Assembly (NCBI GenBank): GCA_963575745.1 | Contig: CAUYUJ010016899.1 | Coordinates: 1 to 30,000, forward strand | Length of the DNA: 30,000 bases | Reading direction: 5' to 3' | DNA from: Prorocentrum cordatum | Lineage: Eukaryota; Sar; Dinophyceae; Prorocentrales; Prorocentraceae | Part shown: piece by piece, positions 18,990 to 27,180 of the stretch | Layout: every line of letters begins with the position of its first letter | Numbering within the stretch: the stretch's first letter is position 1 | Notes under the pieces: model-generated | The model's input: only the letters and a program-made list of their open reading frames with translations | What the model was told of the DNA's origin: nothing | Databases searched by the model: none | Translations under genes and position numbers: made by a program

Positions 18990-20050
18990 ACCCACCCAGT
19001 ACACCGCTTTCGGTGGGCTCTTCCATAGGGAGAGCTCCACGAACGGTCCACAGTGCCCGGCGCCCGCGATGCGGCACCCACACCATTCGGCCACACCCCT
19101 CACACGTTTCGTGCTCATAGGGAGCTCCACCGAAGGCCCCCAGTGCAGGGCCCGCATGAGTCACCGCATGCGTCACCCACACCCATTTCGGCACACCCCT
19201 CACACGTTTCGTGGCTCCATAGGGAGATCCACCGAAGGCCCCAGTGGCCGCGGCCGCATGCGTCACCCACACCCATTTCGGCACACCCCTCACACGTTTC
19301 GTGGCTCCATAGGGAGCTCCACCGAAGGCCCCAGTGCCGGCGCCCGCATGCGTCACCCACATCCAATTCGGCACACCCCTCACACGTTTCGTGGCCCCAT
19401 AGGAGCTCCGCCGAAGGCCCCAGTGCTGCCGCCTGCATGCGTCACCCCCTCACACGTTCCGTGGCCCCATAGTAGAAGCTCCGCCGAAGGCCCCAGTGCT
19501 GCCGCCCGCATGCGTCACCCACACACAATTCGGCACACCCCTCACACGTTGCGTGGCTCCATAGGGAGCTCCACCGAAGGCCCCAGTGCCCGCGCCCACA
19601 TGCGTCACCCATACCCATTTCGGCACACCCCTCACACGTTTCGTGGCCCCATAGGGAGCTCCACCGAAGGCCCCAGTGGCAGGGTTCGCATGCCTCCCCA
19701 CCACCCATCTCGGCACACCCCTCACACGTTTCATGGCCCCATAGGGAGCTTCACCGAAGGCCCCAGTGGCAGCGTTCGCATGCCTCCCCACCACCCATTT
19801 CGGCACACCCCTCACACGTTTCGTGGCCCCATAGGGAGCTCCACCGAAGGCCCCAGTGGCAGGGTTCGCAGGCCTCCCCACCACCCATTTCGGCACACCC
19901 CTCACACGTTTCGTGGCCCCATAGGGAGCTCCACCGAAGGCCCCAGTGGCTGCGTTCGCATGCCTCCCCACCACCCATTTCGGCACTCCCCAACACCCAT
20001 TTCGGCACACCCCTCACACGTTTCGTGGCCCCATAGGGATCTCCACCGAA
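18990..20050 (-). repeat. 90-bp minisatellite array (array 4), reverse orientation
   Basis: About 12 units. On the - strand each has the core GGGGCCTTCGGTGGAGCTCC, CTATGGGGCCACGAAACG as in arrays 1 and 3, and a spacer of TGTGAGGGGTGTGCCGAAAT and GGGTGTGGGTGACGCATGCG. The 90-bp period is 30 codons, so frames stay open for 405 residues on + and 186 on -. The repetitive content, with matching non-3n arrays elsewhere, argues against coding. At the 20050 end the last unit merges into a GGTCGGGGGGAGC junction. Confidence 0.93.
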
Positions 20051-20074
20051 GGTCGGGGGGAGCTTGACACTGGT

Positions 20075-20775
20075 ATCCTTGCGGTACTCGCAGCTGCATG
20101 TGGTTGGGTTCTTCGCCAGGCTAATTTTTTACTATTTTGGGGTCTGTTTGATTATTTTCTGGCTATGGCGAATTTTTCGTCGGAAATCCGCCTGTAGGGG
20201 GACGTGCCCGACCTGACCCTGGGCGCGCCGCCGGTCCTCCTCTGCCTCCGCAGGGCCCCGGGGCCTCGCGCACCAGGCTCACGTCGGGTGCGTCCCTCTA
20301 TGCTGGAGGAGTGTGCGAGAGCAGTACGGTAGGTTCGCGTCGTGTCGACCGGCGGCGACCCCAGCGCGGACGTTCAAAAGGTTGAACGCCGCCGGCGACC
20401 CAGAATCGATCGATGTTGAACGATCCTTGCGGTACTCGCAGCTGCATGTGGTTGGGTTCTTCGCCAGGCTAATTTTTTACTATTTTGGGGTCTGTTTGAT
20501 TATTTTCTGGCTATGGCGAATTTTTCGTCGGAAATCCGCCTGTAGGGGGACGTGCCCGACCTGACCCTGGGCGCGCCGCCGGTCCTCCTCTGCCTCCGCA
20601 GGGCCCCGGGGCCTCGCGCACCAGGCTCACGTCGGGTGCGTCCCCCTATGCTGGAGGGAGTGTGCGGAGAGCAGTACGGTAGGCTTCGCGTTCGTGTCGA
20701 CGGCGGCGACCCCAGCGCGGACGTTCAAAAGGTTGAAACGCCGCGGCGACCAGAATGATCGATGTTGAACGATCG
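20075..20775. repeat. 348-bp tandem duplication containing TIR-element right ends
   Basis: The block starting ATCCTTGCGGTACTCGCAGC at 20075 repeats at 20423 (exact offset 348 for many landmarks). Each copy contains the right half of the TIR element (GGGGACGTGCCCGAC ending at 20212 and 20560), then CTGACCCTGGGCG, a pyrimidine-rich CTCCTCTGCCTCCGCAG, and the left end GTCGGGTGCGTCCC of another TIR element (20283, 20631). The two copies differ chiefly by one-base gains and losses (for example around 20300-20420 against 20648-20770). This looks like sequencing error or very recent duplication. Confidence 0.85.
20120..20212 (+). mobile_element. TIR element, copy D (right part); duplicated at 20468-20560
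   Basis: TATTTTGGGGTCTGTTTGAT, then AATTTTTCGTCGGAAATCCG and CCTGTAGGGGGACGTGCCCGAC give the right TIR of the family. No matching left TIR lies immediately upstream. The left part may be copy C across array 4. Confidence 0.68.
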
Positions 20776-20796
20776 GCCGTTGCGGCAGCGGCCGAT
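20772..20796. other. Perfect hairpin between TTGAACGATC repeats
   Basis: ATCGGCCG at 20772-20779 pairs perfectly with CGGCCGAT at 20789-20796 around a 9-nt loop. TTGAACGATC occurs just before (20765), again just after (20813), and once in the first 348-bp copy (about 20416). Possibly the edge of a small inverted-repeat element; function unknown. Confidence 0.55.
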
Positions 20797-20870
20797 TCGT
20801 TCAAGTTGAACGATCCAGCGGGGGTCAGAACCAACGCTGGGGGCGGCACGACCGAACCTGCCGTACACAA

Positions 20871-21370
20871 GAGTTAGTCGGGGACGATGTTTCGAGTTGT
20901 TGAGGAATGTGTTTGGCCTTTTTGGAGTATCTCTAACTGTTCGCACCAGGCTCAAGTCGGGTGCGTCCCTCTGCAGGAGGACTGCTCGAAGGCAGTAAAG
21001 GAGTAGTCCGGGGACGATTTTTCGAGTACTCTACGGAATGTGTTTGGGCCTTTTTGGGAGTATCTCTGACTGTTCGCACCAGGCTCACGTCGGGTGCGTC
21101 CCTCTGCAGGAGGACTGCTCGAAGGCAGGAAAGGAGTAGTCCGGGGACGATGTTTCGAGTACTCTGTGGAATGTGTTTGGGCCTTTTTGGAGTATCTCTA
21201 ACTGTTCGCACCAGGCTCAAGTCGGGTGCGTCCCTCTGCAGGAGGACTGCTCGAAGGCAGTAAAGGAGTAGTCCGGGGAAGATTTTTCGAGTACTCTACG
21301 GAATGTGTTTGGGCATTTTTGGGGTATCTGTCACTGTTCTTCAATCCAACTGTCGGGGGACAAGCCCGAC
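20871..21370 (+). mobile_element. TIR element, copy E, with tandem left-part copies
   Basis: GTCGGGTGCGTCCCTCTGCA starts recur at 20956, 21089 and 21221 (periods 133 and 132). Each is followed by AGTAGTCCGGGGACGATTTT-like and CCTTTTTGGAGTATCTCT sequence. Only the last copy reaches a right end (CTGTCGGGGGACAAGCCCGA, to 21370), making a complete 150-bp element at 21221-21370. A partial interior begins at about 20871. Internal tandem amplification of a TIR element is unusual and may have produced the array. Confidence 0.75.
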
Positions 21371-21571
21371 CTCACACCAGGCGTTCGATCATGGACCACG
21401 TGCAGATCGCATCCACCCGGCCTTCGCGCCGAAGACCAGCTGAAACCGCCAAAGACCGCCAGAAGCCGCCGAAGACTGTCAGAAGACTGCCGAGGACAGT
21501 TCGAAGACCACCGGAAACGGCCCAGGAGCGATGGGCAGCACGCGGTCCATGGTCGGACACGCAACGACAAG
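21371..21571. other. End of intron 3
   Basis: Unique sequence with several AAGACCGCC/GAAGACTG words (21430-21510), then the acceptor ACGACAAG|G at 21571/21572. No coding function is assigned. Confidence 0.5.
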
Positions 21572-21658
21572 GACCACTGCGCGGACCCCACCCTGGACGG
21601 CGCCATGCGCAGCGGCCGCGCCTCCGCGGGGGCCGCGGCCGCGAAACTCCGCCGTTGA
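21572..21658 (+). CDS. FAD-dependent amine-oxidase-like oxidoreductase, terminal exon (fourth of four) with stop codon
   Basis: Encodes 28 residues and TGA: DHCADPTLDGAMRSGR, then an alanine-rich helix AGAAAAKLRR. This is the C-terminal FAD-contacting segment of the family, in which CGD is followed by a few residues, an N/D-G-A-M/L-x-S-G-R signature and a final helix. The preceding V-C-G is at the end of 14305-14410, and joining at GGG|GAC keeps the frame exactly. The acceptor ACAAG|GAC follows the AG|G rule. Third codon positions are strongly G/C. The frame is also open upstream in genomic sequence (to 21305), but that part crosses TIR element E and has no family similarity. The stop at 21656-21658 gives a C-terminus of ordinary length for the family. 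Confidence 0.83.
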   Translation, partial: DHCADPTLDGAMRSGRASAGAAAAKLRR

Positions 21659-22215
21659 GGCGCTCCGCGTGGCGCGACCTCCCAGCCGAAGCGCCTCGCG
21701 CGCGCGACGAGATTCTCCAGGCCCCCCCCGCCGTCGTCGGACGCCTGCCAAAGCATGATTTCCAACACCTGCGACTCGCCGAGGGACGTATTCAGAGGAG
21801 GAACAGGGAACGATACCGCTACCCTTGCCTCGTTTTCGCTTTCCTGGGCCTCCTGGGAGGTTTTTGTTATTACCGATGGATTCGCCTCGAACTTTTGGTC
21901 AGAACGCACCCTGGGAGAGGTCCGTGGGCTGGAATTGCAAACGGATGCGCATGCGGATACGGTCGTAGGCTCATCACCGCTTGGTCTGGTGAAAATTGCA
22001 GGCCTGAGTTGCTCGCCTCCCCGATGCGAATACCACGAGTAAGCGAGAAGCGATATTTTGCAACAGGTGTACAGGAAGTTCAAACAAACCAGGACGGCAT
22101 GCCCAGGCTCAGTCTCGCGGGCCTACTCTAAAATCATATGTTAAGAATTCCTTGTTTTGTTTCATGCCCTGCCGTCATCGCGCGAGTGATACTCGAAAAC
22201 CTAATTTCAAAAATG
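21659..22215. other. Downstream of flavoprotein gene, no further exon supported
   Basis: Presumably 3' untranslated region and intergenic DNA. A 95-residue + frame (21755-22042) and a long - frame across 21331-22083 are open, but third-position bias is weak in both and no motif is recognised. A gene here cannot be excluded. Confidence 0.4.
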
Positions 22216-22470
22216 GTCACGGTTATCTTCCCCCAGAGTTTCCTCCGGATTGTCCTCCTGATCTTCCCCCAGATGTTTCCTTTGATCTCCCCGCAGATCT
22301 TCACCCAAATCTCCTCCCAGATCATCAGATCGTTATTCAGATCTTCTCCTCCTTTTCCCCCCCAAATCCCCCACGGAGCTTCACCCAGATCTTCGCCCAA
22401 CTCCCCTCCTGGATCTTCACCCAGATCTTCCCTCAGATCCTCGCCCAGATCTCCTCAGAAGACCCTCGTA
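22216..22470. repeat. CAGATCTTC-type degenerate repeat
   Basis: Pyrimidine-rich sequence in which CCCAGATCTTC, CAGATCCTC and CCAGATCTCC recur about every 12-24 bp. All three + frames stay open with Pro/Ser/Ile/Phe-rich low-complexity content. I treat it as a degenerate minisatellite. Confidence 0.65.
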
Positions 22471-22689
22471 CTACAAGTAAGCGAAGTGACCAACAGCTAC
22501 CAGCGACACTAAGTCGCCTCCCCCCTCCTGGCTTAAAACCCCCAATCGGGGTCGGGCGTCGGAGCCGCAACCACATAGTCGGAACAGCCTTCCACTTTGT
22601 AATCCATATCCATACGCTCCCTGTGACGTGTCCGGTGTGAGACGTGGCACTGACGTGGCTGAACTGGTTGTGGGAGCTGCCGCTGAAAG
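22471..22689. other. Unique stretch between two degenerate repeats, no gene
   Basis: Unique sequence of ordinary composition with no recognised domain in any frame and no tandem structure. Confidence 0.4.
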
Positions 22690-23345
22690 TGGAGCTGAAT
22701 GTCCCAGTAACGGCGACGGCCACCAGAAGGTCGAATATGTTGGCGACGGTGCTAACGCTGGTGCTAGCGTCGTACGAGTAGGCGTAGGCGTCTGCATTAT
22801 CACGGATGCCGGCGTCTCCGAGACCTAGCGTCGGTGCTTGTGCAGGCGCCTGCGTCCGTGTTGGCAAAAGCACCGTCTTCGGTACCTTCGTAGGCGCAAG
22901 CATGGGCGTCGGCACTGGTGTGGACGCTGGCGTCGTCGGAGCTGGCGCTGCTACTGAAGGAGGCGCCGGCGTTCGTGCTGGCGTGGGCGCCGTGTGGGCG
23001 TCGGCACTGGCGTGGATGGTGGCGTTGTCGGAGTTGGAGTCGGTGCTGGCGCAGCCGCCGGCATTCGCATTCACGGCGTAGGAGCCGTCATGAGCCGTCA
23101 TCGATGCCGTCATTCGGGGCGGACGTTGGCGTCGGCGTTGGCAGGGGCGCCTTCGTCAATGTCCTGTAGGCGCAGGCGTTGGCAGCGGCGCTGGCGTGGA
23201 TGCCAACGTCGTCGGAATTGGCGCTGGTATTGCCGTAGGCGCCAGCGTTCGTGCTGGCGTGGGTGCAGTCGCTGGTGCAGGCGCAGGCGTTGCCGTCGGC
23301 GCTACCGTGGATGCCAGTGTCGTCGGATCCACCAGTAACGCTGTC
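22690..23345. repeat. GGCGTCGGCGCTGG-type degenerate short repeat
   Basis: Built from words such as GGCGTCGGCACTGG, GCTGGCGTGGATG and GTAGGCGCAGGCGTTGGC at about 6-12 bp spacing. Frames read as Gly/Val/Ala (+) or Ala/Pro/Thr (-) low complexity. The - strand frame (22433-23113) has Thr/Pro/Ala-rich sequence like secreted or cell-wall linkers, so a repeat-rich coding region is possible. I see no flanking domain or signal sequence to support it. Confidence 0.55.
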
Positions 23346-24110
23346 AACGGACGTGTTTATTGCATCGCTGTCGGATGGGATATCGGAGCCACGCGGACAG
23401 AGTAGCCGACACGGCATACGACCCAACTAGGAATCCAAACACGTTCGGCGCACGCGCCACTTGTACATTCCTGTGCATATGTACCATACGCCTTGGTATG
23501 CGTACGCCATGCTGCACAGAATGCCCGGATTCTGTGCTCCTACCATCCTTTTACCGAACATGGCGACAGACAGTAAAGCAGAATGTAGTCGCACCACAAC
23601 ACTATACCATATTGTGTACTGTATGTAAGGATGCGCGCGAATGGGCGTTTGTGTAGTACCCGTGAACACTCTGCACGGCATATCATGTAACACGCATGGG
23701 TTGTTGTGCCAAGGATTTGTTGCCATGCCCATCGGAGCAGCTACAGTCGAGGCTGATTAGTAGGTCGACCTTGTCAAATCGAGGGTACCCTTGTGTCCTG
23801 TGCCTCGCGACCCATGCTTCTACATTCAGATGGCAATGTTGGAAAGAGCGTGTTCTACCGCTGCTGGCGGAAAACCAGGGGGGTCAGTGCCCAACGGTCA
23901 GCGCCACCGCGGCCGCGCCGGTCGCGCCAAACTAATGTTTGGCCGCTTCGCGCGCGTGCTTGCGTTGGCGCGGCCACAGACATGGACCAGCCAACGTCAA
24001 GCACTCATAGCAATCGCCACCGCATGGGTTTTGCAAACCAAGTTGCGGGCGGGCGGGTGGGATGATTGCGCGAGCAATGGAGGTGGTCAAAGGCGGTGCA
24101 AGGTACCAAT
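23346..24110. other. No gene seen
   Basis: Unique sequence with balanced composition at 23410-23700 and GC-rich at 23860-24050. Overlapping frames in all phases with no motif and no consistent codon bias. Confidence 0.45.
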
Positions 24111-24194
24111 TGCGCCTCATAGATTGCACCACGTAGATTGCATCATATATTGCCCCACGTAGATTGCACCACATCAATTGCACAATGGAGAGCG
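24111..24194. repeat. TAGATTGCACCACG short tandem repeat
   Basis: Four or five copies of TAGATTGCACCACG and close variants at 17-22 bp spacing, immediately outside the left arm of the inverted repeat. Confidence 0.65.
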
Positions 24195-24323
24195 TTTCTT
24201 TATGTTCGGCGATGACAGGCGTCATGGGGGGGGCGAGGGGGGTGTATGACGTAACGCCCCCCACCCCGCCGTGTGATTGGGGCACCACAGCCGCGCCCGC
24301 GCGCACGACGCGACGAGCGACGA

Positions 24324-24358
<35 letters not shown>

Positions 24359-24690
24359 AGCAAAATGTAGGTGGCGATATGCCTCACTGCGCCTGTGTAC
24401 ACATCGCTCGCGTGCACCACAACGCGCGCGAACACCACAACACTTGCGTACACCGCAAGAACCGTGTGCAACGCAGCGCCTGTGTACACCACAGTGCTTG
24501 CGTACACTGCAGCGCCGGTGTGCATGTGTGTGTACACCGCAGCAACCATGTGCAACAGAGCGCCTGTGTACACCACAATGCTTGCGTGCACCGCAGCGCC
24601 TGTGCACGCCACAGCGCCTGTCTACACCACAGCATCCGCGTGCAGCGCAGCGCGACTGTACACCAGTGCCTGCGCGCAGGACCATGCTGA
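24195..24690 (+). repeat. Left arm of large imperfect inverted repeat, with 18-bp array
   Basis: Landmarks from the outside in are TTTCTTTATG (24195), GGCGTCATGG (24218), TATGACGTAACGC (about 24245), (ACG)n at 24325-24357, AATGTAGGTGGCGATATGCC (24364), then an 18-bp tandem repeat of form GTRCACCRCAGCGCCTGT to about 24665. The same landmarks recur in reverse complement on the right arm. The 18-bp period keeps frames open on both strands; I regard it as non-coding. Confidence 0.75.
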
Positions 24691-25094
24691 TAATCGAATG
24701 CGACGTTTTTTCCTCTTCCCTCCTCCTCCACCTCCACCTCCTCCTCCTCCTCCTCCTCCTCCACATCCTCTTCGTCCTCCTCCTTCTCCTCCTCCTACTG
24801 CTCATCCTCTTCCTCCTCCTTACCCCCTGTCGTGCGGGGTGGCGCTACTGCGCACGTGCGCGATTCAGCGCGCAGTGCACCGCAGAATGGTCTATTGAAT
24901 CGGTCCACTTGGTTTTCGCACGGCCAATTTAGCTGGAGCCTCCTGGATGCAGATTGGAAAAGTTAGTGTGATGCGGGCGGACTCGGGAGTTCTCGTAGAT
25001 TCCAGCGGCGGTCCTTTGTCCATAAAGATTCCTTTTGTATTGCTTTCTGTGGAATCCACAAGCGCTCCATGTTGTCATACGTATTCCTTTTCAC
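24691..25094. repeat. Centre of inverted repeat: (CTC)n tract and unique spacer
   Basis: CTC/CTT triplet tract at about 24714-24830, then about 260 bp of unique sequence separating the arms. No exon is recognised. Confidence 0.65.
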
Positions 25095-25761
25095 ATTCGA
25101 TATGCAAGTGTGGCGCTGTGTTGCACACGGTTGCTGTGGTGCACACAGGCGCCGTGGTGTACACAGGCAGTCCAACGCACGCAAGCATTATGATGTACAC
25201 TGGTGCTGTATTGCACACGGCTGATGTGGTGTACGCAGGCGCTGCGGTGTACAGAACAGCTGTTGTGCCCGCGAGCACGGTGGCACACACTGACGCTGTG
25301 TTGCACGCGGATGCCGTGGTGTACATAGGCGGTGTGGTGTACACAGGGGTTGTGGTGCACGCAGGCACTGTGGTGTACACGAGCGTTGCGGTGCAGATCG
25401 CCAGCTACATGCTGGTGCTACCCGTCTTCCGTCACCCCTAGACATATTCCCAGACGCCGCCGGCGCGAAACATGATGTCATCGACCCCCCCCACACCTCC
25501 TAAGATGATTGCCGTGATCGGCCCGGAACAATAATAGGCTTCAGCCGCGTCCGCGCGCACGTCGACGATGATCGACGAGCCACGAGCGATGACGACGACG
25601 ACGACGACGACTGCAGACCAGACTGCGGATTCTTACGCAGACACCTACGCGGATCCCAGCGCGCACGGCGGCAGTGCCCAGAGCGCACTGGGGGGGAGCG
25701 TTATGTCATAGGGGGGGGGGCTGGCGCCATGACGCCCGTCATACCCCAAACCATAAAGAAA
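25095..25761 (-). repeat. Right arm of large imperfect inverted repeat
   Basis: The 18-bp array (25110-25400) is the complement of the left one. Moving outward come GATCGCCAGCTACATGCTGG (complement of the left GTAGGTGGCGAT landmark), a run of ACG triplets at 25590-25612, GTTATGTCATA (25700), CCATGACGCC (25728) and CATAAAGAAA (25752). It is longer than the left arm by about 170 bp inserted between array and triplet run. The triplet run itself is in direct, not inverted, orientation, so it expanded separately or was inserted. Confidence 0.72.
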
Positions 25762-26639
25762 TGGTTTCATGTCTTGCTCGCGCCTGCAGTGCGCCCTCTG
25801 ATTGCTTACAACACATACATCACACAGCATATATTGCATTGCGCGACATCGGTTGTACGACCTGATGCGGCAACACGGGATTCAGTATCGGCGATAGGTT
25901 TCTGAATTGTTTATAGGTTTCGGTATCGAGAATACGTTGCTGTATTGACGTTATTGGTTTCAGTCTCACCGTTATCGATTTCAGTATATTTGGGAATGCC
26001 CCACCAGATGTTTGTGCGAATTCTGTATCGCTTCCGTGAGCAGAGGAGAAAAGAAAATGATTAAACGAGAAAAGGAAAGAGGCGGAGGAAAATGGCGGAG
26101 AAGAAAGGGAGGTTGGGAATAGGTACGAGGACGGCACGGGGAAAGGAACACATTAAAAGGGGAGCAAGGACGAGGGGAAAAAAAAATAACGGAAAGGGCG
26201 CTATGGCAAGCCTAATGGCAGCACGGATTTAATTAATTGTTGTTTGCGTGTTAGTGTAACACGATTGAATTATGTTGGCGCGTAGTCCACGCCTTCGCAG
26301 TTCAATTCACCTCCGGCAGCTTGCAGCCCCTGGCAGTCAGCAGCGCGTCTGCACCTCGTGCCCCCTCCCCCTCGGCCACCTCCTGGTCTCGGCCTGAGTT
26401 GCGGCGGTTGGCCTGCTTGCGCTGGGTAATTTAGGACCTCGCGCGGCCCACCCGGACCTTGACACGCCGTCGGCGCGCTCGCCTGCGGCTGGCAACAAAA
26501 AGAATTCCCACTAGCCCATTTGGCTCTCTGGCCTTGCGGACGGCGTGCAGCGCCCCGCCTGCCCGCACGCAGGGCCCAAGAGGAAGGTCCACGACGTCTC
26601 TTGAGACCCTTTTGGAGAACGACCGCAGAGGGCGTGTTT
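25762..26639. other. No gene seen
   Basis: A GGTTTC/CGTTATCGATTTCAG cluster lies at about 25895-25990, an A/G-rich stretch at 26040-26180, and unique GC-rich sequence to 26639. Open frames on the - strand (26431-26826) have basic Arg-rich ends but no recognised domain. Confidence 0.45.
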
Positions 26640-26945
26640 CAATTAGAGTCGCCCCTCTAGAGCCCCCAAGTCGCCTCTTGGAGCGCTCTTGGAGCGTTTT
26701 TGGGCGCTCCTGGGGCCGTATTGGGGTTTTGTTGGGCCGTTTGTTGGGGCTATCTTGGGCCATCTTGGACTTAGAGTGAAGACTCGGATGGGCAGTGTGA
26801 GCGCAAAGGGGATACGCCAAAAACATGGATGTGCCTCAGGGATTTGAAGCATTTTGGTTTCTCGGGGGCATCCTTGGAAAGCTATTTTGGACAGTTGGAG
26901 CCGTTTTCGCCTTTTGATGATGGACGGCACGATTACGGCAGCGAT
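26640..26945 (-). repeat. CCAAGA-type words, reverse orientation (26640-26770), then unique
   Basis: CTCTTGGAGCG, TTGGGCGCTCC, GGGCCGTATTGGGG and GGGCCATCTTGGAC are the reverse complement of the CCAAGA module words. From 26775 to 26945 the sequence is unique. No exon. Confidence 0.5.
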
Positions 26946-27180
26946 CGTTTCAGTAACGCGCAAGCGCTTCAGTAACCAAAACAGCGTTTCAGTAACCACC
27001 CCCGTCTGCTTCAGTAACCAAAACAAGCGTTTCAGTAACCGCCCCCGCCCGTTTCAGTAACCAAAACAAGCGTTTCAGTAACGGCCCCCGCCCGCTTCAG
27101 TAACCGAAACAAGCGTTTCAGTAAACATCACCACCCCGCTCCCCCATTTCAGTAACAAAAAACGCTTCAGCTACCGATCC
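26946..27180 (+). repeat. Phased TTCAGTAAC array
   Basis: TTCAGTAAC or a one-base variant begins at 26949, 26968, 26988, 27010, 27031, 27053, 27074, 27096, 27117, 27148 and 27166. The first nine steps are 19-22 bp, close to two helical turns, with alternating spacers CAAAACAAGCG and CGCCCCCGCCCG, giving a 43-bp dimer unit. No coding frame explains it. Such spacing suits a series of protein-binding sites on one face of the helix, but the function is unknown. Confidence 0.85.

Noticed and set aside
18850-20067. 405-residue + strand ORF across array 4
   Set aside because: The 90-bp unit is a multiple of three, so frames stay open on both strands. Sister arrays with 77- and 99-bp units have no such frame, so no coding constraint is evident.
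21755-22042. 95-residue + strand frame after the flavoprotein stop
   Set aside because: Third-position bias weak and no motif; could be untranslated region.
21226-22131. 301-residue + strand ORF
   Set aside because: Starts inside TIR element E, changes composition several times and uses a different frame from the true terminal exon at 21572-21658.
24370-25400. 18-bp repeats considered as a CRISPR-like array
   Set aside because: No constant repeat with unique spacers; units are contiguous and degenerate, in eukaryotic-type DNA.
26290-26330. GTTCAATTC as a tRNA B box
   Set aside because: No matching acceptor stem, D arm or A box at the right distance on either strand.
26505-26530. Possible relic of the dinoflagellate spliced leader (TAGCCCATTTGGCTC)
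   Set aside because: Needs an insertion and a deletion to match the leader end, and no intron-less cDNA-like gene follows. Likely chance.
26946-27180. TTCAGTAAC array considered as CRISPR
   Set aside because: The repeat is only 9 bp and the spacers are two alternating sequences, not unique.
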